DNA of 64,000 nucleotides from Novosphingobium indicum (lineage in GTDB: Bacteria > Pseudomonadota > Alphaproteobacteria > Sphingomonadales > Sphingomonadaceae): contig NZ_BMLK01000004.1 in assembly GCF_014645195.1 (NCBI RefSeq), positions 62,001 to 126,000 of the forward strand. The letters run 5' to 3'. The position numbers and the translations under genes are program-made. The notes beneath the pieces are model-generated. The model was not told the origin of the DNA and made no database searches. It saw only the letters and a program-made list of their open reading frames with translations. Position 1 is the stretch's first letter. Every line of letters begins with the position of its first letter. Below are positions 7,847 to 17,016 of the stretch, piece after piece.

Positions 7847-8773
7847 TCAGACCGCTACGGGGGCAGCGATGTGCTTATGGGGTTCGTAGTCGTGAACCTC
7901 GAAATCCTCGATACGATAGTCGAAGATCGATACCGGTTTGCGCGTCAGCTTCAGCACCGGGTGGCCGCGCGGTTCACGCGCAAGTTGCTCATGCACCAGA
8001 TGCTCGTGATTGAGATAGACGTGCGCGTCGCCCGCGCTCCAGACGAGTTCGCCCGGCTCGAGGTCGCATTGCTGCGCCAGCATGCGTAGCAGCATTGCCG
8101 CCGAGAAGGCGTTGAAGGCGAATCCCAGGCCCAGGTCGCAGGACCGCTGCCAGAGCATGCCGGACAGTCGCCCGCCGGCAACATGGTACTGATAGGTCAT
8201 GTGACAGGGCGGCAGCGCCATCCCGCCCAGTTCAGCGACGTTCCATCCGGTAAACAGCAACCGCCGCGACGTCGGGTTAGTGCGAATATCCTGCACGAGC
8301 TGCGCGATCTGGTTAACCGGCTCGCCGCGCCTGAACAGCCCATCACCGACCAGTTCATACGTATCCCAGTTCACCCACTGTTTGCCGTAAACCGGGCCAA
8401 GATCGCCCCATTGTGCCGCAAAGGCATCGTCTTCGAGAATGCGGGCCTCGAAGCTGTCGCGATCAATGTCCTCGCCCGTTTCGCGCCGATAGCGATCAAG
8501 GGGCCAGTCGGTCCAGATATGCACTTTCTGACGCACGAGTTCGCGGATGTTGGTATCGCCGGTTAGGAACCAGAGCATTTCCCGCGCGGCCGTCTTCCAG
8601 GCGACCCGCTTGGTCGTCAGCAAAGGGATTGCCTCATCCGAGAGATCGAAACGCATGGTGGGGCCAAACAGCGATCGTGTGCCGACACCGGTGCGGTCAC
8701 GCCGTTCATCGCCCTGCTCCCAGACCTTGCGAAGCAGATCGAGGTACTGGTGTTCGAAATGCGGGGCAGTCAT
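7847..8773 (-). CDS. thyA: thymidylate synthase
   Basis: The 308-residue enzyme makes dTMP from dUMP with methylene-THF as carbon donor. The start MTAPHFEHQYLDLLRKV, the segment RTGVGTRSLFGPTMRFDL and the active-site region LPPCHMTYQYHV (catalytic Cys) identify ThyA. The C-terminus contains the expected nucleotide-binding Arg, Asp and Asn residues. It is slightly longer than the E. coli enzyme, owing to an insert around IWTDWPLDRYRRETGEDI, as seen in many alphaproteobacteria. It diverges from the 113-residue protein gene at 8926. Confidence 0.95.
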   Translation of the reverse strand: MTAPHFEHQYLDLLRKVWEQGDERRDRTGVGTRSLFGPTMRFDLSDEAIPLLTTKRVAWKTAAREMLWFLTGDTNIRELVRQKVHIWTDWPLDRYRRETGEDIDRDSFEARILEDDAFAAQWGDLGPVYGKQWVNWDTYELVGDGLFRRGEPVNQIAQLVQDIRTNPTSRRLLFTGWNVAELGGMALPPCHMTYQYHVAGGRLSGMLWQRSCDLGLGFAFNAFSAAMLLRMLAQQCDLEPGELVWSAGDAHVYLNHEHLVHEQLAREPRGHPVLKLTRKPVSIFDYRIEDFEVHDYEPHKHIAAPVAV

Positions 8774-8925
8774 CGACGGTCTCGGCTCCTTGTCGGTTCC
8801 TCCATCGACCTAACCGCAGCAGCGGGCGAGGAAAAGAAGGTTGCCCAATTTACTCCACGACCTTGGTGATATTCCCTAATGCCAATTTTGCCCGGTTGAA
8901 GCGGGTTCCGAGCGATAATCGCCGA

Positions 8926-9267
8926 ATGCCCCTCAAGATTTCCACCACGCTGAAGCGCCTGCTGCCAAGTCCGTTGGCGCTTCAGGGAGTCGTAGCCGTT
9001 ATAGCATTGGCTTTTGCTCTCTCTCCCGCTCACGGCGGTACGGCGCTCTATCTGCCTCTCGATGGCAGCGACACGGCAAATGCCGTGGCCTGGTCCCGGC
9101 AGAATGGTGCGCGCCTTCTTGCTCCGGGCCCTTACGACGGGGCTTTCATCATTCGCGTGAACGCGAGCAAAGATGCCCTTTCCGCTTATTCTAGCGGAGC
9201 CCTGCTGATCTCCGTACCGGAATTTCTCTGTGGTGGTCCTGAAACAGAAACGGCTAAAACATCATGA
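8926..9267 (+). CDS. small membrane-anchored protein coupled to a chemoreceptor
   Basis: The 113-residue protein has one N-terminal hydrophobic segment (about 18-36, [20 protein letters not shown]), followed by an about 75-residue domain containing [17 protein letters not shown] and ending VPEFLCGG. Its TGA overlaps the chemoreceptor ATG (ATGA at 9264-9267), so the two are made together. I do not recognise the family. The context suggests a partner or input protein of the receptor, in the membrane or periplasm. ATG 8926 was chosen because it opens directly on the charged, then hydrophobic, N-terminus. Confidence 0.65.
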   Translation: MPLKISTTLKRLLPSPLALQGVVAVIALAFALSPAHGGTALYLPLDGSDTANAVAWSRQNGARLLAPGPYDGAFIIRVNASKDALSAYSSGALLISVPEFLCGGPETETAKTS

Positions 9268-10811
9268 ACGGCCTGAATGAATTGCGCCGCAAGGGCGCCC
9301 TCGTCCTGATTTACGTGAGCTGGGTGTGCGTGGCCGTGATTGGCTTATGCACTTTCCTTGCCGATACGGGCTTCATGCCGGTGGCCGTTGCAGGTTTCAT
9401 TACGGCGGTCCCGACATTTCAGGTCGTTCGCGGCGTATACGATGCCCAGACCCGGATGGCTATCGGGCTGGCACTGCCGCTCTATCCAGCCATCCTCCTT
9501 TGGCAGTGGGCCGGCGGGCAATGGATGCTCGACATCCACATGATCTTTTTCGCGGCAATCGCGATGCTCACGATCATGGCGGACTGGCGCCCCATCCTCG
9601 TGGCAGCGGGCGTTACCGCAGTCCATCACCTGACCACCAACTTCGCTGCCCCCTCGATCGTGTTTCCCAACGGTTCGGACTTGGAGCGCGTTGTTTTTCA
9701 TGCGGTTGTCGTAGTGATCGAGACGACTGTCCTGATCATCATCGCGCGCAACGTGGAAAAGCTGGTGCTGGACCAGGCTGCGGCCCAGGAAGAACGTCAG
9801 CAGGTCGAAGAAGAAGCCCAGCGCGAGCGAAGCCGCACGGCCGAGCAGCAGAACCTGGTCATCGAGAAGATCGGTACGGCCCTCGGTTCGCTGGCCAAAG
9901 GCGATCTCTCGCTGCGGCTTACGGAAGCCTTTCCTGCCAGCTACGAAAAGCTGCGCACCCATCTCAACTCAGCTGTCGCCGACCTTGAGGACATCGTCCG
10001 CAACGTGACCGGCGCTTCCTTGCAGATTGAAAACGGATCGAGCGAAATCCGCAGTGCCACGGAAGATCTGGCCATGCGCACCGAACAGCAGGCTGCCACA
10101 CTGGAAGATATCGCAGCGACCCTGCGCCAGCTCAATTCCAAGGTCCAGGCCAACGCTACGAGCGCGCAGGAGCTGCAAGGAAACGTCGCCCGTGCGCGGC
10201 AGGATGCCGTCAACGGCAGTTCTGTTGTAGAGACCGCCGTGCAGGCGATGGGCGAAATCGAGCAATCGGCGGACCAGATCAGTCAGATCATCACGCTGAT
10301 CGACGGGATCGCCTTCCAGACCAACCTGCTCGCTCTCAATGCAGGCGTCGAAGCAGCCCGCGCGGGCGAGGCAGGAAAGGGTTTTGCCGTCGTTGCCACC
10401 GAGGTGCGGGCGTTGGCCCAGCGGTCCGCCGATGCCGCCAACGAGATCAAGGCGCTCATCGAAACCTCTGCCAGCCAGGTTGCCCGCGGGGTGAAACTGG
10501 TAGGCGAGTCGGGCGAGTCATTGTCGACGATCGTGTCGGGCATTGCCCAGATCAACGAAACGATCGAGACGATCGCGAGTGTTTCGCGTGAACAGGCCCA
10601 GGAAATCGGCCATGTCAACGAACGCATCGCGCGCCTGGACTCGGCCACCCAGCAAAATGCGGCGATGGTCGAGCAAGGCACTGCCGCTGCGCGCCACCTC
10701 TCCAACGAGGCGATCACGCTCGGTCAGATTGTGGCCCATTTCAAGCTTTCCCAGGAGCCGGCCGGCGGTTCCGGCCGCGCTTCGCATACCTCTTCCCGCC
10801 AGGCCGCATGA
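9264..10811 (+). CDS. methyl-accepting chemotaxis protein with multi-pass membrane input domain
   Basis: The 515-residue receptor has five or six hydrophobic segments in its first 170 residues and no large periplasmic loop. An extracytoplasmic-face motif is visible as [24 protein letters not shown]-like linker follows (about 205-245), then a long coiled coil. The signalling tip is [20 protein letters not shown], followed by [18 protein letters not shown]. The tip has Gly where most receptors have Ala. There is no C-terminal CheR-tethering pentapeptide. The input domain is membrane-embedded and the ligand is unknown. It is coupled to the small protein upstream. Confidence 0.85.
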   Translation: MNGLNELRRKGALVLIYVSWVCVAVIGLCTFLADTGFMPVAVAGFITAVPTFQVVRGVYDAQTRMAIGLALPLYPAILLWQWAGGQWMLDIHMIFFAAIAMLTIMADWRPILVAAGVTAVHHLTTNFAAPSIVFPNGSDLERVVFHAVVVVIETTVLIIIARNVEKLVLDQAAAQEERQQVEEEAQRERSRTAEQQNLVIEKIGTALGSLAKGDLSLRLTEAFPASYEKLRTHLNSAVADLEDIVRNVTGASLQIENGSSEIRSATEDLAMRTEQQAATLEDIAATLRQLNSKVQANATSAQELQGNVARARQDAVNGSSVVETAVQAMGEIEQSADQISQIITLIDGIAFQTNLLALNAGVEAARAGEAGKGFAVVATEVRALAQRSADAANEIKALIETSASQVARGVKLVGESGESLSTIVSGIAQINETIETIASVSREQAQEIGHVNERIARLDSATQQNAAMVEQGTAAARHLSNEAITLGQIVAHFKLSQEPAGGSGRASHTSSRQAA

Positions 10812-10897
10812 TTTGCACAATCGGCCCTTGCCACCGCAAGAATCGCTCTCTATAGGCGCGCTCCTGCCTCGGGCCGCTTTCGCGCGGCACGATCGGT

Positions 10898-10974
10898 CGG
10901 GGAGTAGCTCAGCCTGGTAGAGCACTGTCTTCGGGAGGCAGGGGCCGGAGGTTCGAATCCTCTCTCCCCGACCA
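10898..10974 (+). tRNA. tRNA-Pro (CGG)
   Basis: There is a full cloverleaf with acceptor CGGGGAG/CTCCCCG, anticodon loop TTCGGGA (CGG, with G37 as usual for tRNA-Pro), discriminator A and encoded CCA. Confidence 0.95.
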
Positions 10975-11365
10975 TTTCACCACATCGGATCTATACTCAA
11001 CGGCACCGCCGGCACACCATGTGCCCGGTGCCTTGATCCGTTCTGGCTTCCACAAAAATCGAACCGGCAAGAGCTTCGGCAAGCGAGGAGATTGCTGCCG
11101 AATCGGGGGCGTTCACACGCGATCGGCTGTGAACTCATCACTGGCGATCATGCCTGACATTCGCGCCACAGCGGCCTCGCGCCCGGAATCGCCAATTTTC
11201 GAGCAATTCGAAAGTGAATCCGGTTCATTTTTTCCGCGCCCGTTGCCGCGATGTCACAGTCTATCGCTCCTACGTAATCTTTTCGCACGCGCGTTGACTT
11301 AAAACTGAACGATCTTCAGTTCCTGCGCGCAACAAGCAACCCTGCACTACCTCATGGGAGAGATT
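10975..11365. other. 391-base intergenic region upstream of the TonB receptor
   Basis: No gene is seen here. It holds a GC hairpin near 11001-11031 (GGCACC/GGTGCC with a nested GGCACA/TGTGCC, no T-run), a possible -35 TTGACT at 11295-11300 and an inverted repeat at 11304-11320 just downstream of it. Confidence 0.5.
11304..11320. promoter_or_regulatory. inverted repeat in the TonB-receptor promoter region
   Basis: ACTGAA-CGATC-TTCAGT forms a 6-bp dyad about 45 bases before the receptor start and four bases after TTGACT. It could be an operator for a regulator of the receptor, but no regulator gene is adjacent. Confidence 0.35.
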
Positions 11366-13786
11366 ATGCGCCTTATTTCCAGCCTGCTGCTGTGCTCTGC
11401 GAGCGTGGCCGGCCTTTCGACGCCTGCCTTCGCACAGGACACCGCGCCGGAAGCCGAAGCCGATACGTCGTTCACCGAAAACGTCATCATCGTTCAGACC
11501 CGCCGCCGCGCCGAGGACGTTCAGGACGTTCCCGCCGTGATCGACACCGTCTCTGCCGACGACGTCGACAAGCTGAACCTGCGTAGCTTCAACGATGTTG
11601 CGTCGATCGTTCCGGGTCTGCAACTGGACACCGAATCCAATGGCGTTGGCGGCGGCGCCAAGCTGCGCGGCGTCAACTTCGACGTGAGCGCGAGCGGCAA
11701 CAACCCGACCGTCGAGTTCTATTTCAACGATGCCCCGATCACGGCCGGCGTCATCCTCCAGCAGATGTACGACATCGGCATGATCGAAGTGCAGCGTGGA
11801 CCGCAGGGCACCCTGCGCGGCCGTGCATCCCCGTCCGGCTCGATTACGGTCACTGCCAAGAAGCCCGATCTCTATGAACTCGGCGGCTTCGGCGACATGA
11901 CCGCCAACGACATCGGCACGCTGAACTTCAAGGGCGGTCTGAACATTCCGATTGTCGAAGGCATCGCCGCCATTCGCGTTGCCGGCGTGTGGGATGAAAA
12001 CGAAGGTGACCGTGTTCGTTCGATCTACCCGGTCAAGGATCCCTTCTCCCGCACCAAGAGCGGCCGCATTTCCGCACTGGTCCAGCCCACCGACTGGCTC
12101 AAGCTGGAAGGCATGTACCAGCGTCTCGACCGCGAGGCCCGCTCGTACACTCAGGTTGCCTCGTTCAGCGAAGTGAATCCCGACGCGCCGGAAAGCCCCG
12201 TCTACATCTCCTCATCCGACCGCCTCTCCAACATGGAGCACGGCCTCGACACCCGCCAGGTCTATGACATCTACAACTGGCGCTCCGAAGTTTCCGCTTT
12301 GGGTCAGGTCCTCATCTACCAGGGCCAGCACTACACCCAGAAGATTTCTGGGGCAGAAAACATGGACAAGGGCAACTATTTCGACGGCGATTTCTTCCGT
12401 TACAACTACTCGCACATCAAATCGACGTCGCACGAAATCCGGCTGCAGAACGATGCTCGCCTGTTTGGGATGATCGACTATGTGGTCGGCTTCTTCGACT
12501 ACAAGAACGACACCCCGACCGAGCTGCAGAGCCCGACCATCCTCGGCATGCCCAATCCGTTCGTCCCCAATCGCGGCCTTCTCGCATCGGCCCTGGATCC
12601 GCGGCTTGATGACACCATCATCACCGAGATCGATCGCACCGGCGGTTCGCATGAGCAGTCTTTCTTCGGAAACATCACGGCTCACATCAGCGACGACACG
12701 GAAATCGCGGGTGGCCTGCGTCATATCGACTACAACGATACCAACGGCCTGGTTGTCGGCGGCACACCGATTGCTTCGACCGGCCAGAGTGCAAAGAAGT
12801 GGATCTACAGCGCCTCGGTGAAGCACAACTTCACTCCGGACCTGATGATCTATGCAAGCACGGGCAGCTCCTGGCGCCCGGGTCTCAACGTCGTCGGTGA
12901 CTTCAACCGTGCCCCGTCGGCCCTCGAACAGAGCTTCGTGAACTTGCCGGCCGAAACTTCGAAATCCTACGAAATCGGTCTGAAGAGCACGCTACTGGGC
13001 GGACGCGCCAACTTGAATCTGACGGCCTACCACCAGAAGTTCAAGAACTACCCCTACCGCGTCCCCAACCAGGGCGTGTACTATGTGAACACTGCAGTTG
13101 ACCGGACGACCGGCGATGTTTTTCAGGAGGTAGCTCAGTTCAATTTCGTCGGCGCCGTGCCGGTGGAAGTGAACGGCATCGAAGGCGACCTGTCCGTAGC
13201 AGTCACGAACAACTGGGACGTCGGTATCACTGCCAGCTACTCGATCGGCAAGATCAAGGACGGCACCATCCCGTGTAATGACCTTAACGGTGATGGCGTG
13301 CCCGATTCGACCGTCTCGGCACCCTCCCTCGAAGAACTTCAGGCCGCCGTGGGCAGCAACAATCTGTCAGCCTGCAACGTCTCGCAGCGTTCGGGCTTCC
13401 AGGCTCCGTTCAGCGCCACACTCCGTTCGGAATACCGTGTGCCGGTCTCCGATGACGTGGAAGGCTATGTTCGCGGTCTCGTGAACTTCAACGGCAATTC
13501 GCGCGTGGACCCGACAAACATCTACGACGACGTGGATTCCTACGGCCTGCTCAACCTCTACGCCGGTATTCGGGCATTTGACGGCGCTTGGGCGATCTCG
13601 CTGTTCGCCAAGAACGTGCTCGACACGACCAAGACGCTCACGCGTGGCGATCCGCTGTTCACGTCGTACCGCAACATCGCCGCAGGTGGTGCCGCGACGA
13701 CCTACACCAGCACGTACAACTCGGTGACCACCACCGCGCCGCGTGAATTCGGTATCAACGTGCGTTACGCTTTCGGCTCGCGCTGA
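11366..13786 (+). CDS. TonB-dependent outer-membrane receptor
   Basis: The 806-residue protein has a signal peptide (MRLISSLLLCSASVAGLSTPAFAQ), then a TonB-box-like ENVIIVQTRR. A plug domain follows (about 50-165, QDVPAVIDTVSADDVDKL). The barrel ends in EFGINVRYAFGSR. It moves a substrate across the outer membrane using TonB-ExbBD energy. The substrate is not evident: sphingomonads carry many such receptors, and no pathway or regulator gene is next to it. I chose ATG 11366 because GGGAGA lies just upstream; ATG 11354 would place extra residues before the signal peptide. Confidence 0.85.
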   Translation: MRLISSLLLCSASVAGLSTPAFAQDTAPEAEADTSFTENVIIVQTRRRAEDVQDVPAVIDTVSADDVDKLNLRSFNDVASIVPGLQLDTESNGVGGGAKLRGVNFDVSASGNNPTVEFYFNDAPITAGVILQQMYDIGMIEVQRGPQGTLRGRASPSGSITVTAKKPDLYELGGFGDMTANDIGTLNFKGGLNIPIVEGIAAIRVAGVWDENEGDRVRSIYPVKDPFSRTKSGRISALVQPTDWLKLEGMYQRLDREARSYTQVASFSEVNPDAPESPVYISSSDRLSNMEHGLDTRQVYDIYNWRSEVSALGQVLIYQGQHYTQKISGAENMDKGNYFDGDFFRYNYSHIKSTSHEIRLQNDARLFGMIDYVVGFFDYKNDTPTELQSPTILGMPNPFVPNRGLLASALDPRLDDTIITEIDRTGGSHEQSFFGNITAHISDDTEIAGGLRHIDYNDTNGLVVGGTPIASTGQSAKKWIYSASVKHNFTPDLMIYASTGSSWRPGLNVVGDFNRAPSALEQSFVNLPAETSKSYEIGLKSTLLGGRANLNLTAYHQKFKNYPYRVPNQGVYYVNTAVDRTTGDVFQEVAQFNFVGAVPVEVNGIEGDLSVAVTNNWDVGITASYSIGKIKDGTIPCNDLNGDGVPDSTVSAPSLEELQAAVGSNNLSACNVSQRSGFQAPFSATLRSEYRVPVSDDVEGYVRGLVNFNGNSRVDPTNIYDDVDSYGLLNLYAGIRAFDGAWAISLFAKNVLDTTKTLTRGDPLFTSYRNIAAGGAATTYTSTYNSVTTTAPREFGINVRYAFGSR

Positions 13787-13817
13787 TAGCAGCACACGGC
13801 AACTGCCGCATGCGAAG

Positions 13818-13850
13818 AGGCGGGGGATCGAAAGGTCCTCCGCCTTTTCT
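13818..13850. terminator. intrinsic terminator after the TonB receptor
   Basis: AGGCGGGGGA and TCCTCCGCCT pair over 10 bp (one G-U) and are followed by TTTTCTCTTT. Confidence 0.8.
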
Positions 13851-13881
13851 CTTTGCGGCGTTCGTTGGTGGCGGAAAATCG

Positions 13882-15939
13882 TCAGCCGCCGCGAAGCAGC
13901 TGCACACCCCAGTCGCGCTCGAAGAGATAAAGGAGCTGCCGCGCAGCTTCGCCGCGCTTGCCCGACAAGCCGCCGTCGCGCTCCATCAATAGCCGGGCAT
14001 CGTCATGGGCGAGCGGCAGGAGCTTCTGTATCTGCTCCAGACTGGCAATGCGGAATGGCGTATCCCCCGATTGCCGTGTCCCCAGCAATTCGCCGCCGCC
14101 GCGCAGTTCGAGATCTTCCTCGGCGAGACGAAAACCATCCTGTGTCTCGCGCATCAGAGCGAGCCGCTGGCGCGCCGTTTCCGACAGCGAATTTCCGCGC
14201 AGCAAAAGGCAGGTGGACTTCTCGCTGCCTCGTCCGACGCGGCCTCGCAGCTGGTGCAACTGGGCAAGACCGAACCGCTCTGCCTGCTCGATCACCATGA
14301 GCGTGGCATTGGGAACATCGACGCCTACTTCGATCACGGTAGTGGCGACCAGAAGCCGAGCCCTACCCGAAGCGAATTGCTCCATCGCGGCGTCCTTTGC
14401 CTCGGGTCGGAGCTGACCATGAACGAGAACGACATCCTCGCCGAAGCGCTCCTTGAGCACCGCGAAACGCGCTTCGGCTGCAGCGATGTCGTCGGTCTCG
14501 TTTTCGCGGACCATAGGACAGACCCAGTAGGCCTGCTGTCCGGTCTCGAAGTGCCGGGCCAGTGCACCGGCCACATCCGCGATCCGCTCGACCGAAACGA
14601 CGCGCGTATCTATAGCCTGTCGCCCCGGGGGCAGTTCGTCGAGGCGGGAGACGTCCATCTCGCCGTACTGGGCCAAGGTGAGCGTGCGCGGGATCGGCGT
14701 GGCGGTCATCGCCAGCGTATGCGGCGTGCGCCGACCCTTGCGCGCCAGCATCAGGCGCTGTCCGACGCCGAAACGATGCTGCTCGTCGATCACGACCAGC
14801 GCCAGATTCCGATACTCTACAGAGTCCTGAAATATAGCATGCGTGCCGACGACAATGTCGATCGATCCGTCGAGCAGGCCCATCAGGATCGATTCCCGCG
14901 CCCTGCCCTTGTCCCGACCGGTGAGCAGCGCAATCTCGACGCCGGTGCCTTCCAGCATCTTGCGGAGCGTTTCGAAGTGCTGCCGAGCAAGAATTTCCGT
15001 GGGTGCCAACAGCGCTGCCTGCGCACCCGCTTCGACAGCGATCAGCATCGCCGAAAGCGCGACCACCGTCTTGCCGGCCCCCACATCGCCCTGCAGCAAA
15101 CGCAGCATCGGCGCGGATTGGCCGAGGTCGCCCTCAATCTCGGCAATGGAGCGCTTCTGGGCACCGGTTAGCGCGAAGGGAAGCCGTAGCTTCGTCCGCA
15201 GCGAGCCATTGCCGGAAAGAGGGCTGCCGCGCTGCGCCCGATTGCTTTGGCGCACGAGCATCAGCGCCAGCGCATTGGCCAGAAGTTCATCATAGGCCAG
15301 TCGGTCGCGAGCGGCGGCATGAGCAGCCTTGTGCGCCTCTTGCAGCGCTTCGCGCCAGGCGGGCCACTGCATACGGTCCAGCAGCCCCGGCTCGATCCAT
15401 TCGGGAAGCTCGGGCAGGCCTTTGAGCGCCTGCTGCACAAGTCCGGCGATACGTCCCTGCGTCAGCCCTTCGGACAGGGGATAGACGGCTTCGCGCAGCT
15501 GTGCGAGCGGGGCGGACGTACTTTCGGAGACATGCTCGGGATGGACGATCTGCAAGGCCTGCCCGTACTGGTCCAGCCTTCCCGCAACCCAGCGCCGCTC
15601 GCCCAAGGCCAATTGCTTCTTCGCCGTGTAGGACGCCCGCCCGAAATAGATGAGCGTGCAATGGTTCCCGATGTCGTCTTCGGCGACGACCCGGAACGGC
15701 CCCCTGCCCGCCGCCGCGCGATGTTCGCGCACGGTCAAGGCCACGACGACGTTCTCCCCCACCCCGGCTTCATCGAGATTCGAAACCGCGCGCCGCTCCA
15801 CGAAACGGTCGGGCAGGTGGTAGGTTAGGTCCTTGATCCGGGCGAGGCCGAGCTTTTCGAGCGGACGGCGCAACTTGGGCCCGACTCCGTCGAGCACGTC
15901 CACTTCCACGAACAGGGGATTGAGCGCTTCTGGCCTCAT
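13882..15939 (-). CDS. recG: ATP-dependent DNA helicase RecG
   Basis: The 685-residue helicase remodels stalled forks and branched DNA. It has an N-terminal wedge/OB domain. The superfamily 2 motifs follow: GDVGAGKTVVAL (Walker A), VIDEQHRFG (motif II, DEQH), TATPIPRT (III) and QLRGRVGRG (VI). ATG 15939 has AAGGGG just upstream; GTG 15945 is an alternative. It diverges from the host-attachment gene. The recG / sdhE / mfd neighbourhood is conserved in alphaproteobacteria, here interrupted by the host-attachment gene. Confidence 0.95.
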   Translation of the reverse strand: MRPEALNPLFVEVDVLDGVGPKLRRPLEKLGLARIKDLTYHLPDRFVERRAVSNLDEAGVGENVVVALTVREHRAAAGRGPFRVVAEDDIGNHCTLIYFGRASYTAKKQLALGERRWVAGRLDQYGQALQIVHPEHVSESTSAPLAQLREAVYPLSEGLTQGRIAGLVQQALKGLPELPEWIEPGLLDRMQWPAWREALQEAHKAAHAAARDRLAYDELLANALALMLVRQSNRAQRGSPLSGNGSLRTKLRLPFALTGAQKRSIAEIEGDLGQSAPMLRLLQGDVGAGKTVVALSAMLIAVEAGAQAALLAPTEILARQHFETLRKMLEGTGVEIALLTGRDKGRARESILMGLLDGSIDIVVGTHAIFQDSVEYRNLALVVIDEQHRFGVGQRLMLARKGRRTPHTLAMTATPIPRTLTLAQYGEMDVSRLDELPPGRQAIDTRVVSVERIADVAGALARHFETGQQAYWVCPMVRENETDDIAAAEARFAVLKERFGEDVVLVHGQLRPEAKDAAMEQFASGRARLLVATTVIEVGVDVPNATLMVIEQAERFGLAQLHQLRGRVGRGSEKSTCLLLRGNSLSETARQRLALMRETQDGFRLAEEDLELRGGGELLGTRQSGDTPFRIASLEQIQKLLPLAHDDARLLMERDGGLSGKRGEAARQLLYLFERDWGVQLLRGG

Positions 15940-15983
15940 GGCCACCCCTTAGCGCGGGAGCACATCGTTTCACCAGTGAATGC

Positions 15984-16008
15984 GGAACCGGCGCATGCAA
16001 GTTTCGTT
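15984..16008 (+). promoter_or_regulatory. predicted EcfG-type (general stress) promoter
   Basis: GGAAC at 15984-15988 and CGTT at 16005-16008 are separated by exactly 16 bases. This matches the consensus GGAAC-N16/17-CGTT of the alphaproteobacterial general stress sigma factor. It is 34 bases before the ATG of the host-attachment gene. Confidence 0.7.
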
Positions 16009-16042
16009 GGAAACATGGATCAATCAATAAGAGGAGAAATCC

Positions 16043-16465
16043 ATGCTCTTGCCGCACGGAACAGTGTTCGCGATCGTCGATGGAGAGAACTTCGAGCTCT
16101 ATCGCAATTCCGGCATGGAAACGTCCCCCAAGCTCGCCGCGATGGACGTGCCCGATCTTAATGGCACCAACTACAGCGCCGGTGCCAAGGACCATGACAA
16201 GATATCACGATTCCAGACGGGTGCGCCCAAGGACAAGATCGGCAAGCTCGAGGAAGCAGCCCATGTGACTGCGGTTGCCGAGTGGCTGAATGGGGAGGTT
16301 CTGGCCCACCGGATTGATAAGCTGGTGATCGTCGCCGATCCGCGCTCGCTTGGGGAAATGCGCCGCCACTATCACAAGCAGCTGGAAAACGTGCTGCTGG
16401 GCGAAGTGCCCAAGACCATGACCGGCCGCCCAACCGAAGACATCGTGCAGATGCTGCACGCCTGA
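16043..16465 (+). CDS. host attachment family protein
   Basis: This 140-residue protein belongs by pattern to the family annotated as required for attachment to host cells, with an RNase-H-like eRF1-type fold. It opens with HGTVFAIVDGENFELYRN and contains KLVIVADPRSLGEMRRHYHKQL. The biochemical role of the family is not established. A strong ribosome site (AGAGGAG) precedes ATG 16043, and an EcfG-type promoter lies upstream, so expression under general stress is likely. It sits between recG and sdhE, which are otherwise neighbours in relatives. Confidence 0.75.
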   Translation: MLLPHGTVFAIVDGENFELYRNSGMETSPKLAAMDVPDLNGTNYSAGAKDHDKISRFQTGAPKDKIGKLEEAAHVTAVAEWLNGEVLAHRIDKLVIVADPRSLGEMRRHYHKQLENVLLGEVPKTMTGRPTEDIVQMLHA

Positions 16466-16517
16466 CGGATCATAGAGCACCTTGCCGATACCGGCGCCGT
16501 GTCGTAACGGCGCCGGT

Positions 16518-16787
16518 ATGTCTGATCTTTCGCCCCGCTTGGCCCGTTTGAAGTTCCGCGCATGGCATCGCGGCACGCGCGAGGCCGACTACATGATCGG
16601 CTGCTTCTTCGACCGCTTCCACGCCGATTGGTCCGAAGCCGACCTCGACCTGTTCGAAAAGATGATCGAGGAAGAGGATGTCGATATCATGGCCTGGGCG
16701 CTTGGCACCCAATCCATCCCTGAGGAATACCGCGGCCCGCTGATCGAGCGCATGATGAAGCTCGACTACGTCGAAATTCCGCGCTGA
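16518..16787 (+). CDS. sdhE: succinate dehydrogenase assembly factor SdhE
   Basis: The 89-residue protein is an SdhE/SDH5 family member that helps attach FAD to the flavoprotein subunit of succinate dehydrogenase. The motif RGTREADYMIGCFFDRF, containing the conserved RGxxE, is diagnostic, and the later acidic segment (FEKMIEEEDVDIMAWALG) also fits. I chose ATG 16518 because the family starts close before this motif. It lies between recG and mfd as in other alphaproteobacteria. Confidence 0.9.
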   Translation: MSDLSPRLARLKFRAWHRGTREADYMIGCFFDRFHADWSEADLDLFEKMIEEEDVDIMAWALGTQSIPEEYRGPLIERMMKLDYVEIPR

Positions 16788-16796
16788 CCTTCGGAT

Positions 16797-16870
16797 CTAC
16801 AGCGGGCTGAGCAAATGCCCGCCGTCGACGGGAATAGCCTCGCCAGCATGGCTCTCGATGCGCCCGTGAC
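16797..16870 (-). pseudogene. C-terminal remnant of a short-chain dehydrogenase
   Basis: On the minus strand between sdhE and mfd, an open frame ends in GEAIPVDGGHLLSPL then a stop. The Gly-x-x-x-x-VDGG pattern is the usual C-terminus of short-chain dehydrogenases. No Rossmann or YxxxK part is present upstream, because the frame meets the mfd start region. I read it as a decayed fragment. The upstream limit is arbitrary. Confidence 0.45.
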
Positions 16871-17016
16871 CAAAGCCCGCTTTCCGCTCAGATCTGTCAC
16901 CGTCATTTACCGCACCTCGTCTGCTTGCCACGGTGATGGCCCAGAGGCAGCGGCGCACGCAACTCTCAAGATGATTGAAATTCCCACTCAAGCCGTTATC
17001 TCGCGCCCATCCTGAC

